A stretch of 32,427 nucleotides of DNA from Gemmatimonadota bacterium (lineage in GTDB: Bacteria > Gemmatimonadota > Gemmatimonadetes > Gemmatimonadales > Gemmatimonadaceae). Below the pieces are notes generated by a model. That model saw nothing but the letters and a program-made list of their open reading frames with translations. It made no database searches and was not told the origin of the DNA. The DNA is taken from NCBI GenBank assembly GCA_947462095.1, contig CANHNQ010000029.1, positions 1 through 32,427 of the forward strand, in the 5' to 3' direction. Made by a program: the position numbers and the translations under genes. Positions 8,491-17,037 of this stretch are shown piece after piece; position 1 is the stretch's first letter, and each line of letters opens with the position of its first letter.

Positions 8491-8648
8491 AGGGCGCTAA
8501 AAGTGAACGGCGCGAAGAGTGAGGGGCGCGAAGGGTAACGGCGCGAAGAATGAGGGGCGCAGAGGGGCGCGGTCCCGCGGTCCCGCTGGTCATTCTTAGC
8601 GCTTCTTACCTTCGCGCCGTTAACTCTTAGCGCGGTTGATTCTTATCG
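8491..8648. repeat. Octamer-based inverted repeat region
   Basis: On the left, ggcgcgaa-type octamers begin at 8491, 8507, 8523, 8538 and 8554 (spacing 15-16), alternating with words such as gagtgagg and gaatgagg. In the right half the same word appears inverted (ttcgcgcc type) at 8594, 8609, 8625 and 8641, again 15-16 apart. The centre is a perfect tandem of cggtcccg (8568-8575 and 8576-8583). The whole could fold into a long imperfect hairpin. It separates tgt from the next gene and could act as terminator, nucleoid site or mobile repeat. Spacing is too short and too similar for a CRISPR. Confidence 0.8.
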
Positions 8649-8661
8649 CCCGTGGCAGTTC

Positions 8662-8695
8662 ACTCAGCACCCAGAACCGAGAACTCAGCACTCAC
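8662..8695. repeat. Heptamer stutter repeat abutting a start codon
   Basis: Four full 7-nt words and a partial one run directly into the ATG at 8696: actcagc, acccaga, accgaga, actcagc, actcac. The first and fourth are identical. There is no Shine-Dalgarno between the repeat and the start codon, so the repeat occupies the ribosome-binding region. Confidence 0.7.
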
Positions 8696-9628
8696 ATGCG
8701 CCTCGCCGCCCTTCTTCTGTTCGCCGCCACCGCGACCTCAATGCCGGCGCAGTCAACGGTCCGTACCGCCGACCCTGCGGCGCGTGGCGTGCCGCTCACG
8801 GCCTTCCCGCGTTTCGTCAAGCTGAGCGACAAGGTGTACGGCTACGAGGAGATCCGTCAGCCCGGTTTCACCACCGTGAGCCTCGTCGTGATCGGGCGCA
8901 ACGGCGTGCTCGTGGCCGATGGACAAGGCAGTGTGCAGGCCACGCAGACCATGCTCGACAAGATCCAGACGCTCACGCCGCTCCCGGTGAAGTGGTACGT
9001 GGTGGGCTCCGACCACGGCGATCATACGGCCGGCAACAGCGTGCTGCCGAAGGACATCCGGTTCGTGGTGCACGCGAACTCGCTCGCGCAGCTCCGGAAG
9101 GATTCGGCCGCGGCCGTGGCCGCCAACCGCCCCGCGGTGATCGTACCGACCGCGGCGATGACGAGCGACACGGAGACCCTCGATCTGGGCGGCATCACGG
9201 TGCGCGTGCGTTTTCTCGGGCGTGCACATACCGGCGGTGACCTCATGGTCGAGGTACCATCGGAGAAGCTGCTCTTCATGAGCGAGGCCTATCTCAACCG
9301 CGTGTTCCCGGCCATGCGTTCGGCCTACGGCGCCGAATGGGTGCGCACAATCGACAGCGCGCTCGCCCTCAAGAACGTGGACCTGTTCATTCCCGGCCAC
9401 GGCTTCATCGAAGACGCCAAAGTATCGCGCGAAGAGCTGGTCGCGTTTCGCGAATCACTGCTGGCCGTGATCGCGGAGGTGAAGCGGCTCAAGGCGGCGG
9501 GACTCACCGTCGATCAGGCGATCGCGCAGGTGAATTGGGGCCCATACACAAAGTGGTTCCTGGCGGAACAGCAAAGCCCCATCGCCATCCGTCGCCTGTG
9601 GACGGAGCTCGATGGGGCCTCGAAGTAA
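8696..9628 (+). CDS. Secreted metallo-beta-lactamase-fold hydrolase with altered metal site
   Basis: 310 residues with a signal peptide (MRLAALLLFAATATSMPAQS), so probably periplasmic. The fold is identified by GSDHGDHTAGN (105-114), the later AHTGGD (His178) and the final PGHG (His235). Compared with the canonical THxHxDH motif, the first histidine is replaced by Ser105; His107, Asp109 and His110 remain. The usual bridging aspartate after the sixth strand is replaced in LFMSEAYL by a serine/glutamate pair. This resembles secreted cyclase/hydrolase-like MBL proteins, not a true beta-lactamase. Metal content and substrate are unknown. The hydrophobic leader supports the ATG at 8696. Confidence 0.85.
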   Translation: MRLAALLLFAATATSMPAQSTVRTADPAARGVPLTAFPRFVKLSDKVYGYEEIRQPGFTTVSLVVIGRNGVLVADGQGSVQATQTMLDKIQTLTPLPVKWYVVGSDHGDHTAGNSVLPKDIRFVVHANSLAQLRKDSAAAVAANRPAVIVPTAAMTSDTETLDLGGITVRVRFLGRAHTGGDLMVEVPSEKLLFMSEAYLNRVFPAMRSAYGAEWVRTIDSALALKNVDLFIPGHGFIEDAKVSREELVAFRESLLAVIAEVKRLKAAGLTVDQAIAQVNWGPYTKWFLAEQQSPIAIRRLWTELDGASK

Positions 9629-9640
9629 CGTCGCCGCACA

Positions 9641-9988
9641 TCAGGTCACCGCGACGCGCTCCTTCCGCAGCACACGACCGACCAGGCCGGCGAAGCCGCC
9701 GGCCTGCAGCGCGGGCAACGCCAACGTGGCCACCAGCACCGCCCATCCCGGCAGCGAGAAGTTACGGCCGATCGTGGCCGCGAAGTCCGTGAGCGCGACG
9801 CCGCGTTCCGCGGCCGCGACTAACAACACGGCGGCGGCGACCGCCGCCGAGACGGCGCCGGCGCGCACCGCGCCCCCCTGACGGAACAGCATACCGGTGA
9901 GCGCGCCGGCTGCCGCCGCACCCCAGACACCAAGAAAGCGCTGCGCCACGAACTGCAGCAGGATTGCGCTGATCAGATTCATCCACAT
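9641..9988 (-). CDS. Small multi-pass membrane protein, unknown function
   Basis: 115 residues, almost entirely Ala/Leu/Val/Gly-rich hydrophobic segments, with about four predicted membrane passes and a basic C-terminus (GRVLRKERVAVT). It begins 14 bases after the penicillin-acylase-family gene ends and so is probably its operon partner. An in-frame ATG two codons on (9982) is an equally good start. I do not recognise a family. The 3' end is 12 bases from the convergent MBL gene. Confidence 0.65.
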   Translation of the reverse strand: MWMNLISAILLQFVAQRFLGVWGAAAAGALTGMLFRQGGAVRAGAVSAAVAAAVLLVAAAERGVALTDFAATIGRNFSLPGWAVLVATLALPALQAGGFAGLVGRVLRKERVAVT

Positions 9989-10002
9989 AGTCGGCGACCC
10001 GT

Positions 10003-12537
10003 TCAGCGGGTGAGAGTGAGCACGGCGCGCGTATCCGACGCCGCGAGATCCTTCGCGCTGCGCGGCGTGCGCACGCTATCGAGCTGTCCGTTGGCCCACG
10101 TGGCGTAGCGATCGAGATAGCGCGTGCTGGCGGGGTTGCCGCTCTGCCCGCCCGGATACACCGCATGGATGCGAGGCTCCTTGTCCATCTCGACCACCAT
10201 GCGCCAGCTCGCGCCGAAATTCGCGCGCTTCGATCCGACCGAAGGATTGAGCGTACCGCGTCCGCCGTCGATCGGCATCTCGGGTGCCGCGAAGCCCGCC
10301 AGACGCAGGAGGTGATTCGGCTTGGCCGGCGCCACACGCCCCCACGTCCATGGCGACGTCGCCGGATCGCCGTACTCCGTGACCAGCGTGTCGTACGCCA
10401 CCCGCAGCGCCTTGGCGAGAATCATGTTGCGATCCTCGCGCACGTCCGTGGTGCGCCGGTCGTCCCACCATCCGTTGGCCGAATCGGCGAGCAGCTGCAG
10501 CAGCCGTGACTCGCTCGGCGTCACCGCGCGCGCCTCGCCCTTCGCGGGGATGAACTCGTCGTACAGCAGCGCGATGGTTTGCGTGACCGACGTTTCGAAC
10601 AACCGCGCGCCGGTGTTCACGCGCGTGTATTGCCGGTCCCATGACGACAGCAGCGCGTCCGCCGCCTTGAGCGAGCGTGACGTGTCGCCCGCGGCCATGC
10701 GCGCCCGCGCCGCCGCGACGAGCGCGGGGGCGAGCCAATCAGCGCGCACGCTGCCGGGATTCGTGTGGAACCGGCGCATGTCATCCACCGTGACCGAACT
10801 GTCGGCGCGCAGCAACCGGTTGATCTGCAGCGCCCGCCAGATTTCAAAATTCGGATCGGGGCCGAGGTAGAGCGCGTCCTGCTGCGGATCGATCGGCTGC
10901 TGATTGGCCGATGCCAGATAGCCTTGCGCCGGACTCCGTCCCTGCGGGTAGCGCGACACCGGCCAGTCACCGATCCAGTCGTTCGTGCGCAGCGATCCGT
11001 CGCGCACTTCGGTGCCACGTCCGCTGTCGGCGCGCACGGGATAGCGCCCCGTGGAGCGGATCATGATCGTGCCCGACGTGTCGGCCGTGATGAAGTTCTG
11101 CGCCGGCGCCTGATAATAGCGCGCCATCGAGTCGAGGAACGCCGGCGCCGTCGTGGCATGGAACGCCGCGAAGTATCCCTCGAGCTCCTTGCCTGCCTCG
11201 AGCACCGTCCAGCGCATCGACAGCCACTCGCGTCCCTGCCGCTGCATCGGACCGCGGTGCGTGTAGTAGACCGTGTCGACGTCGATCACGGTGCCGGCCT
11301 TGTCGCGATACGTCTCGATACGCGTGTCGGCGAACTTCGTCATCACGCCGTCGAGCTTGTAGGCTGTGGGCGCGGCGTCGTTGTCGACCGTCTCGCGCCA
11401 GAAGTCCATCACGTCGGCGCCGGTGTTCGTGGCACTCCAGGCCACCGCCCGCGAATAGCCGATCGGTACACCCGGGAGTCCGGGAATGGATACGCCACCG
11501 ATCTCGAAGCGCCCCGGCACCACGATATGCACTTCATACCAGATGCTCGGCAGCGTGAGCTCGAGGTGCGGATCGCCGGCGAGCATCGCATGGCCATTGG
11601 CCGAACGGGACGGCGCCACCGCCCAGTTGTTGCTGGCGAACGCGCGCGCCTGCTCAACGGCCGGGTCGAGATCCGTGCGCCACGCCAGCGGCGTCATGCC
11701 GTCGGCGTTGGGGTTCGACGTGGCATGCAACGACGCCACCGCGCGTGCGGCGAGACTGTCCGGCGCGCCCGGCGCGGGAATCACCGACAGCGCCTGCCGT
11801 GCCACGCTGCGATTCATCGGCTGGATCGGCTCCTGCACCGGCGAGCTCTCTTCCATGAGTGCGTTCGCCGCGGCATCGCCCACGAGTGCGCGCGCCTGCA
11901 GCAGATCGAGTTCACCCGGTCCACGCGCGAGCGTGTAGCCCATGCGATTGAGCACGTGCACCGAGTAGATCGGCAGCCATTCGCGCGGCGCCCGGTTGAG
12001 CAGCTTGTACTCCACCGGCCACTGCGCCGGCGACAGCGACGCGCGATACGCATTCACGCCTTCGGCGTACGCGAGCAGCAACTTCCCGCTCGGCGTGTTC
12101 TCGCCGATGTCGCGCAGCTTCCGCTCCGCCGAGTGCGGCATGCCGAGCCGGCGCGTTTCCTGATCGGCGGGCAAGGCGACATCGCCCACCAACTCGGTGA
12201 GCGTCCCTTCGCCGGCACGCGACTGAATCTCGAGTTGGAACAAGCGATCGCGCGCGGTGACAAAGCCGAGCGCGCGCATGGCGTCGGCATCGGTGGTCGC
12301 GAAGATGTGCGGCACGCTGCGCGAGTCGTAGCGCACGTCGACCGTGCCGTCGAGCGACGGGATACGGCTCGTGGCATCAGCGGGCAGATCGTTCACCGCA
12401 TTCACCCAGAGGCCGACCGCCGGCGACAGCAATCCGCCCAGTGGGGGGAGCGGACCCGCGCCGGCCACGCCGACGTAGGTGGTTCCAATACCAACGGCGG
12501 CACAGAGCGCCGCCGCGGCCAACCGTCGTGTTGTCAT
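10003..12537 (-). CDS. Penicillin acylase (amidase) family Ntn-hydrolase
   Basis: 844 residues, the right size for a penicillin/acyl-homoserine-lactone acylase precursor. An N-terminal hydrophobic export signal is visible. The precursor is normally cut into an alpha and a beta chain, with the new N-terminal serine acting as nucleophile. That serine is Ser302 in FASNNWAV, followed by GDPHLELTLPSIWYE, the family's beta-chain start. It probably hydrolyses amide bonds of an acylated small molecule (antibiotic, AHL or peptide) in the periplasm; the substrate cannot be told. The ATG at 12537 has GGAG upstream; a GTG at 12582 is less likely. A strong hairpin lies upstream. Confidence 0.9.
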   Translation of the reverse strand: MTTRRLAAAALCAAVGIGTTYVGVAGAGPLPPLGGLLSPAVGLWVNAVNDLPADATSRIPSLDGTVDVRYDSRSVPHIFATTDADAMRALGFVTARDRLFQLEIQSRAGEGTLTELVGDVALPADQETRRLGMPHSAERKLRDIGENTPSGKLLLAYAEGVNAYRASLSPAQWPVEYKLLNRAPREWLPIYSVHVLNRMGYTLARGPGELDLLQARALVGDAAANALMEESSPVQEPIQPMNRSVARQALSVIPAPGAPDSLAARAVASLHATSNPNADGMTPLAWRTDLDPAVEQARAFASNNWAVAPSRSANGHAMLAGDPHLELTLPSIWYEVHIVVPGRFEIGGVSIPGLPGVPIGYSRAVAWSATNTGADVMDFWRETVDNDAAPTAYKLDGVMTKFADTRIETYRDKAGTVIDVDTVYYTHRGPMQRQGREWLSMRWTVLEAGKELEGYFAAFHATTAPAFLDSMARYYQAPAQNFITADTSGTIMIRSTGRYPVRADSGRGTEVRDGSLRTNDWIGDWPVSRYPQGRSPAQGYLASANQQPIDPQQDALYLGPDPNFEIWRALQINRLLRADSSVTVDDMRRFHTNPGSVRADWLAPALVAAARARMAAGDTSRSLKAADALLSSWDRQYTRVNTGARLFETSVTQTIALLYDEFIPAKGEARAVTPSESRLLQLLADSANGWWDDRRTTDVREDRNMILAKALRVAYDTLVTEYGDPATSPWTWGRVAPAKPNHLLRLAGFAAPEMPIDGGRGTLNPSVGSKRANFGASWRMVVEMDKEPRIHAVYPGGQSGNPASTRYLDRYATWANGQLDSVRTPRSAKDLAASDTRAVLTLTR

Positions 12538-12596
12538 GCTCACTGCGAGACTCCGTTTGCGGCGGATAAGGCGGACCAGCACCGTACAACGTGGAC

Positions 12597-12632
12597 GCCC
12601 CCGGCGAGCGTTTCGGCACGCTCACCGGGGGC
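12597..12632 (-). terminator. Strong GC hairpin downstream of the small exported protein gene
   Basis: Two 15-nt arms (12597-12611 and 12618-12632) pair with one mismatch around a 6-nt loop. On the minus strand the hairpin begins about 18 bases after the stop of the exported protein gene at 12651 and precedes the acylase gene start. There is only a weak T-rich tail, so it may be an intrinsic terminator or attenuator of a high-GC organism. Confidence 0.55.
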
Positions 12633-12650
12633 GGGAAACGACATGGCCGG

Positions 12651-13031
12651 TTACGGCTGACGTGCGGCCGCGAACGGGAAGGCGCCGAGTCCTTCGGCTT
12701 CCATGGTGCCGGTCATCTTGTCCTTCTCGCTCATCACGCCGGTGCCACGGATCCGGATCTGCTGGCCGCCCATGTCGTACGCGAAGCCGAAGAAGATCGA
12801 GTCACCCTTCACCACGCCGTCGAAATTGGCGGTGCCGAGCTGCGATTCGGTGGTGCCGGACACGGAGTCGCCCTTCTGCGTAACGGTCATGAGCGACTGC
12901 ATGGACTGCCCCTGCGCGTCGATGGCGACGTTCCACTTGCCGCTGAAGTCGGCGAACATGCGCTGAGCGGCGACGGCGGACACCGACAGAGCGAGAGCGG
13001 CCGAAACGACGGCCAGACGGATCTTGGTCAT
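12651..13031 (-). CDS. Small exported beta-rich protein, unknown function
   Basis: 126 residues with a clear signal peptide (MTKIRLAVVSAALALSVSAV, cleavage near AVAA-Q). The mature part starts FADFSGKWNVAID and alternates short strands (SVSGTTES, NFDGVVKGDSIFF, RIRGTGVM, MTGTM). This pattern is typical of small lipocalin-like or 'SGKW' domain secreted proteins, often found beside hydrolases in soil bacteria. No catalytic motif is visible. Located outside the cytoplasm. It is divergent from the PepSY gene across a 184-base gap and may be separated from the acylase gene by a terminator hairpin. Confidence 0.75.
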   Translation of the reverse strand: MTKIRLAVVSAALALSVSAVAAQRMFADFSGKWNVAIDAQGQSMQSLMTVTQKGDSVSGTTESQLGTANFDGVVKGDSIFFGFAYDMGGQQIRIRGTGVMSEKDKMTGTMEAEGLGAFPFAAARQP

Positions 13032-13215
13032 GATGAGCAGCGCTGGAAGGTGGGTGGATGGCTGGCGAAAGGTCGACCGGCATCCATGATACGGAAGTTA
13101 TCACCGGATCGACGGTTCGCGAGCCGGGGTGGGGCGATCCGGTACCGATTTGCCGTCCACACGTCGGGGCGACAAGTTGCGGTTTCCACCACGTGTCTCC
13201 TACCCCGAACGACGC

Positions 13216-13782
13216 ATGACGACTCCTGCCTTCTGGCGGCGCTGGCACCGATGGATCGGTGCCCCGGCGGCGCTGTTCCTGGCCTTCGCCTCGATCACCG
13301 GCGTGATCGCGGCCGGCACTGAGTTTTTCGGCGAAGACGAAGCGGTGCGCGAAGCCAACCGGACGCTCGTGAGCGCCGTGCACACCGATTCCCCGCCCGA
13401 CGCCTGGACGGGGGCGATCACGACGGCCATGACCAGCGCGGCGCGGGAAGCGCCGGGGGCGCCGATCGACAAGATCTCGATCGAGCTCAAAGGGCAGGCG
13501 CCGATGATCACGATGTATCTCGGCACGGCATCGGGCGGCGAAGACCGTCGGCTGCTGTTCGACGCACGGACCGGGAAGTTCGTGCGCAGCGACGGGTACG
13601 CCGACAAGCCGTTCATCAATCGCGTCCACAGCGGCGAAGTGTTCGGCGACGGTGGGCTGGTGGCGTCGATGGTGTGGGGGCTGGCGCTGCTGGCGCTCAC
13701 GGCCAGCGGTTTCGCGCTGTACTGGCGGCTGGCCGGCGCGAACCGTCAGGGGCGGACGGGGCTCACACGCTGGTTTTTCTAG
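13216..13782 (+). CDS. PepSY-associated transmembrane protein
   Basis: 188 residues. Two membrane helices (about 14-35 and 146-170) flank a periplasmic PepSY-like region. The first helix begins FWRRWHRWIGAPAALFLAF, the standard start of PepSY_TM proteins, and the HSGE segment (His138) just before the second helix is also typical. Relatives occur with siderophore or iron-uptake and reductase systems. No such partner is present here, so the role is open. Its last 20 bases overlap the 3' end of the convergent transporter gene. The hydrophobic N-terminus supports the ATG at 13216. Confidence 0.82.
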   Translation: MTTPAFWRRWHRWIGAPAALFLAFASITGVIAAGTEFFGEDEAVREANRTLVSAVHTDSPPDAWTGAITTAMTSAAREAPGAPIDKISIELKGQAPMITMYLGTASGGEDRRLLFDARTGKFVRSDGYADKPFINRVHSGEVFGDGGLVASMVWGLALLALTASGFALYWRLAGANRQGRTGLTRWFF

Positions 13783-14929
13783 CCGTACGCGCGGCAAGGG
13801 CGGCCACGAGGGCGGCCACGAGCGTGCCGCCCACCAGCGCTACCGCGTAGCCGTACGGCGCGAAGGCCGCCACCAACCCGCAGAGCGCGGCAAAGCCAAG
13901 CCACGCGGGGGTCTCGCGCAGATCGCGGGCCAGCCATAGCACCGTGACGGCTTCGACCAGCAGGAGCGTGCCGAGAATCGGGCCCGGGAAGAGCCGCTGG
14001 AAGGCCGCCGGCTCGCCCACGAGTAGCAGGCCGCTGAGTACGAGGAACGTGCCGTAGATGATTCCGCTGGCGCCGGTGCGGGCGCCGAAGGCGTAGTGCC
14101 CCGCGATCCCCCCCGACCCGTGACACACCGGGATGCCGCCCACGGGGGCCGCGATGAGGTTCATGAGGGCGTAGGTGGTCCCGATGCGGCGCACGGTCAG
14201 CGGCTCGCGATCGGGAAAGAGGTCGGCCACCACCTGCCTGGTGGCCAGCACCGAATTGCCCAGCGACAGCGCCAGCTGCGGCAGCGCCAGCAGCACGGCC
14301 GCCTGCGCGAACTCGGCCGGGGTGGGCCAGCGGGCGGGGAGCGTAGGGAGGCGCACGCCGAGGGGGAGTGGCACCGTGGCGGGCCAGGTCGCGACGGCCA
14401 CGACCACCCCGAGGGCCAGCACCACCAGCGCGGCGGGGACACGCGCGTGGTTGCGCAGCCGGAGCACGATCGCGAGGGCGACGGCAGCCAGCAGCCAGCC
14501 GCGGGCGCCATCGGCGGGGATGAAGCGCGTGAGCGCGAGGTTGGCCAGCTGGATGCCGAGACCGATCTGAATGCCGCGCACGACCGGTTTCGGGACGGTG
14601 CGCGCGATCCACTCGAGGGCGCCGGAGCGGGCGAGCAGCAGCATCACCACGCCCACGATGAGTCCCCCGGCGGCGAGCAGCGGCGGGGCGAGCTTGCCGG
14701 CGATGGCGATCGCGGCCATGGCCTTGAGCGGCTGCACGGGCATCGGGAGCCGATACGCGAGCCCGGAAGCAATCTGCAGGGCACCGAACACCACGAAGGC
14801 CGTGGTGGCGTCCATGCCGGTGGCCACGACGATGCCGACGAGCAGCGGGAGGTCGGTCCCGAGATCGCCGAAGGCGCCCGCGAATTCGGCGCGCGTGAAG
14901 CGGAGCGGGTGAGCGGTCAGCGACGGCAT
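13763..14929 (-). CDS. MOT1-type molybdate/sulfate transporter
   Basis: 388 residues with about ten or more membrane segments. Family motifs are clear: GAFGDLGTDLPLLVG near the N-terminus, LPMPVQPLKAMAAIAIAG in the third helix region, and PVCHGSGGIAGHYAFGARTG in the centre. These define the SulP-like MOT1 group of proton-coupled molybdate (in some members sulfate) carriers in the cytoplasmic membrane. No STAS domain is present, as expected for MOT1. I use the ATG at 14929; a TTG at 14953 would add eight residues. The gene follows the GT-C-like gene by 57 bases, and its 3' end overlaps the PepSY gene. Confidence 0.9.
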   Translation of the reverse strand: MPSLTAHPLRFTRAEFAGAFGDLGTDLPLLVGIVVATGMDATTAFVVFGALQIASGLAYRLPMPVQPLKAMAAIAIAGKLAPPLLAAGGLIVGVVMLLLARSGALEWIARTVPKPVVRGIQIGLGIQLANLALTRFIPADGARGWLLAAVALAIVLRLRNHARVPAALVVLALGVVVAVATWPATVPLPLGVRLPTLPARWPTPAEFAQAAVLLALPQLALSLGNSVLATRQVVADLFPDREPLTVRRIGTTYALMNLIAAPVGGIPVCHGSGGIAGHYAFGARTGASGIIYGTFLVLSGLLLVGEPAAFQRLFPGPILGTLLLVEAVTVLWLARDLRETPAWLGFAALCGLVAAFAPYGYAVALVGGTLVAALVAALAARTARKTSV

Positions 14930-14986
14930 GACAGAGCGGGCAGCATGCCGCAACTTAGGCGGCCAACCGCCCGGCGGCGGGGATCA

Positions 14987-16990
14987 TCAGTCCCAAACGG
15001 CACAACGAATCACGCGATAGGCATCGATGCGCTGCCACACGGCCCCCGGGAGCGGCGCACGCAACGGCTTGACCGCCGGCGGCGTCACCACGTCGTCGGC
15101 CGAGGGCCCGCGGAGCTGATTCACCGGCAGCACCAGCAGTGCGGGTGCGTCGGGCGGACGACACAGTGAATCGATGTGCGCGGGCGTGATCACGGCATCG
15201 CGTGCCGCGACCCAGTCGCCACGCAACTGGTTCTCGGGGGCCAAACCCAAGGCCGCGAGCCGTTCCCATCGCGCACGCCAGCGGAGCGCGAGCGCGCGGT
15301 CGAACACGATGCTGATCCCCTGCGGATTCGCCGCCCAGCCAGCGCTCCCGGCGAAGGCCCACGGTTCGAGGTTGGCGTACGCCCAGTACACCGGCCCGTC
15401 GGCACGAAGCACGGGGTCGGGCGGGCGCCCGGCGTACCGGTCGTCGAGCGCGTGTTCGACCGCCCGCTGGTAGGTCGAACGCGCGTCGCCACGCCGCGCG
15501 AGCAGGATCAGCAGGGCGAGCGGCACCAGCGCACCGAGCAGCCTCGGGAAGCGCCACGGCAACGCCCACGCGGCGCCGCTCACGACGGCGCTCACGGCGG
15601 CGAGCACCAGTACTCCGGGAATACCGGTACCCACGATCGTCTCCCACGATCCCCGCAGCGCCGGGTCGGGCGAGACGGCGGCCGCCGACCACAGTTCCCA
15701 GCTCTGCATCGTGACGACACCCGCCACGAAGAGCGCCGCCAGCGTGGTGATGGCGGCTAGCCCCATCGCCGGCAGGCGCCACGCCGGCGCCACGATCGGC
15801 GCGGACCAGAGCAGCAGCGACAGCAGCACGAACAGCACGGTGGCCGCATTGCTATCGACGACGAACCACGCCAACAGCAGCAGCACCGTGGCGGCGCGTC
15901 GCAGGTCGCGCGAGGGTGGTACATCGCCGTCGGGGGACGGCGCGCGCCACGCGGCGTCGAGCACGACCCCCATCATGAGCGCGGCCAGGATGGCCAGCAT
16001 CCAGAGCGCGCGCCACGGCTGCCCCTGCGTCACCAGCACATGCCCCACGAGGTCGGCCCCCACCCACGTCACCAGCAGCGCGCCGGCGACGACAGCGATG
16101 ACGCTGTACATCAGTCGCCCGGCCCGCCCGCCCAGCACGGTGGCCCCGAGGACCGTCGTGACCAGATGCAGCAACAACCTGGCCGCGTCCGGCGATTCCC
16201 AGTGCCGGAGAAAGACGATGGACGACCGGTAGTTGAGCGCCCGCAGCCACTCGGTGTCGAATCGTGCGAGCATGCCGGTGGTCGCGGGCGCCATCATCGC
16301 AGTGCCCAGAACGCCCGCGACGACCACGCCCGCGACGAGCACCAGCAGCAGGCGTACGCGTGCTCCGACCGCAAACCAGAGCGCGACGGCGGCGGCCGGC
16401 GCGGTCATGAGGGGATGCACGGTCAGGCCGAGCCCGAGCAGCCCGATCGCACGACCGGTCCGCCGCGCGAGGAGCGCGGCGAGTGCCGCCAGGACACAGG
16501 CCTCGGCGAGTGCGCGCGGTGTGGCAAACGCTTCGGCGAACTGGAACACGCGCTGCGGACCGTAGCCTGGCGAGAGCGAGACGGCCAGCAGCGCAACGCC
16601 AAGCGCGTACGACCATCCGCGCGTGGTGCCGAGCAGGCTGCGGACGAACGCCACCAGCGCCGCGAACCAGAGCAATAACCCCGCGTAGGTAACGACCGCC
16701 GCCGCCACGACGGGACCGCCCCACTCAAGGAGCACCCGCAAAATGAGGCGAAAGACGGAGAGTCGCGACTGCCCATCGTGGACGAACACCAGATCGCGGC
16801 CGACACCATCGGGATCGAGCGGCGCCAGCGCAAACCCCACGTACAAGCGCGCATCGTGCACGATGCCCAGATAGGGGCGAAACAGCAAAAATGTCGCCGC
16901 CGCCGCGATCGCCGCGAGCCACACGTCGACGCGTGCGCCGTCGCGGGGCGAAACATCAGCAAAGCGACCGGAGCGGGCGGGCATCGTCAT
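14987..16990 (-). CDS. Large multi-pass membrane protein, GT-C glycosyltransferase-like
   Basis: 667 residues with a dozen or so hydrophobic segments and a soluble C-terminal region (from about residue 500). The first periplasmic loop has an acidic HDARLY segment (Asp46) after the first helix. That is the position of the catalytic aspartate in many GT-C enzymes, which use lipid-linked sugars. The identification rests on architecture and is not certain. The C-terminal domain (VYWAYANLEPWAFAG and after) is unfamiliar. It is divergent from the flavoprotein gene, with 47 bases between starts, and near a second GT-C-like gene. This suggests a small cell-surface glycan locus. Confidence 0.55.
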   Translation of the reverse strand: MTMPARSGRFADVSPRDGARVDVWLAAIAAAATFLLFRPYLGIVHDARLYVGFALAPLDPDGVGRDLVFVHDGQSRLSVFRLILRVLLEWGGPVVAAAVVTYAGLLLWFAALVAFVRSLLGTTRGWSYALGVALLAVSLSPGYGPQRVFQFAEAFATPRALAEACVLAALAALLARRTGRAIGLLGLGLTVHPLMTAPAAAVALWFAVGARVRLLLVLVAGVVVAGVLGTAMMAPATTGMLARFDTEWLRALNYRSSIVFLRHWESPDAARLLLHLVTTVLGATVLGGRAGRLMYSVIAVVAGALLVTWVGADLVGHVLVTQGQPWRALWMLAILAALMMGVVLDAAWRAPSPDGDVPPSRDLRRAATVLLLLAWFVVDSNAATVLFVLLSLLLWSAPIVAPAWRLPAMGLAAITTLAALFVAGVVTMQSWELWSAAAVSPDPALRGSWETIVGTGIPGVLVLAAVSAVVSGAAWALPWRFPRLLGALVPLALLILLARRGDARSTYQRAVEHALDDRYAGRPPDPVLRADGPVYWAYANLEPWAFAGSAGWAANPQGISIVFDRALALRWRARWERLAALGLAPENQLRGDWVAARDAVITPAHIDSLCRPPDAPALLVLPVNQLRGPSADDVVTPPAVKPLRAPLPGAVWQRIDAYRVIRCAVWD

Positions 16991-17006
16991 GTCACTCGAT
17001 AGATTA

Positions 17007-17028
17007 ACGCGTCACGCATTACGCGTCA
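17007..17028. repeat. Heptamer stutter repeat in a divergent promoter region
   Basis: Three 7-nt words stand in tandem: acgcgtc, acgcatt, acgcgtc, then a. The outer two are identical and contain the palindrome acgcgt. They fill the middle of the 47-base gap between the divergent GT-C-like (minus) and flavoprotein (plus) genes, ending 9 bases before the ATG at 17038. The repeat could be an operator, or another member of the stutter class. Confidence 0.6.
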
Positions 17029-17037
17029 GGCCGTACC

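Noticed and set aside
8491-8648. CRISPR array
   Set aside because: Units are 8 nt at 15-16 base steps with similar 'spacers' and a mirror-image half. No cas genes are nearby.
8696-9628. An antibiotic-resistance beta-lactamase
   Set aside because: The metal motif lacks the first histidine, and the other segments resemble general secreted MBL-fold hydrolases. Nothing points to beta-lactam hydrolysis.
10765-12660. A 631-codon plus-strand frame opposite the penicillin-acylase-family gene
   Set aside because: Its composition is Arg/His-rich, and it covers a gene with an identifiable catalytic serine on the other strand.
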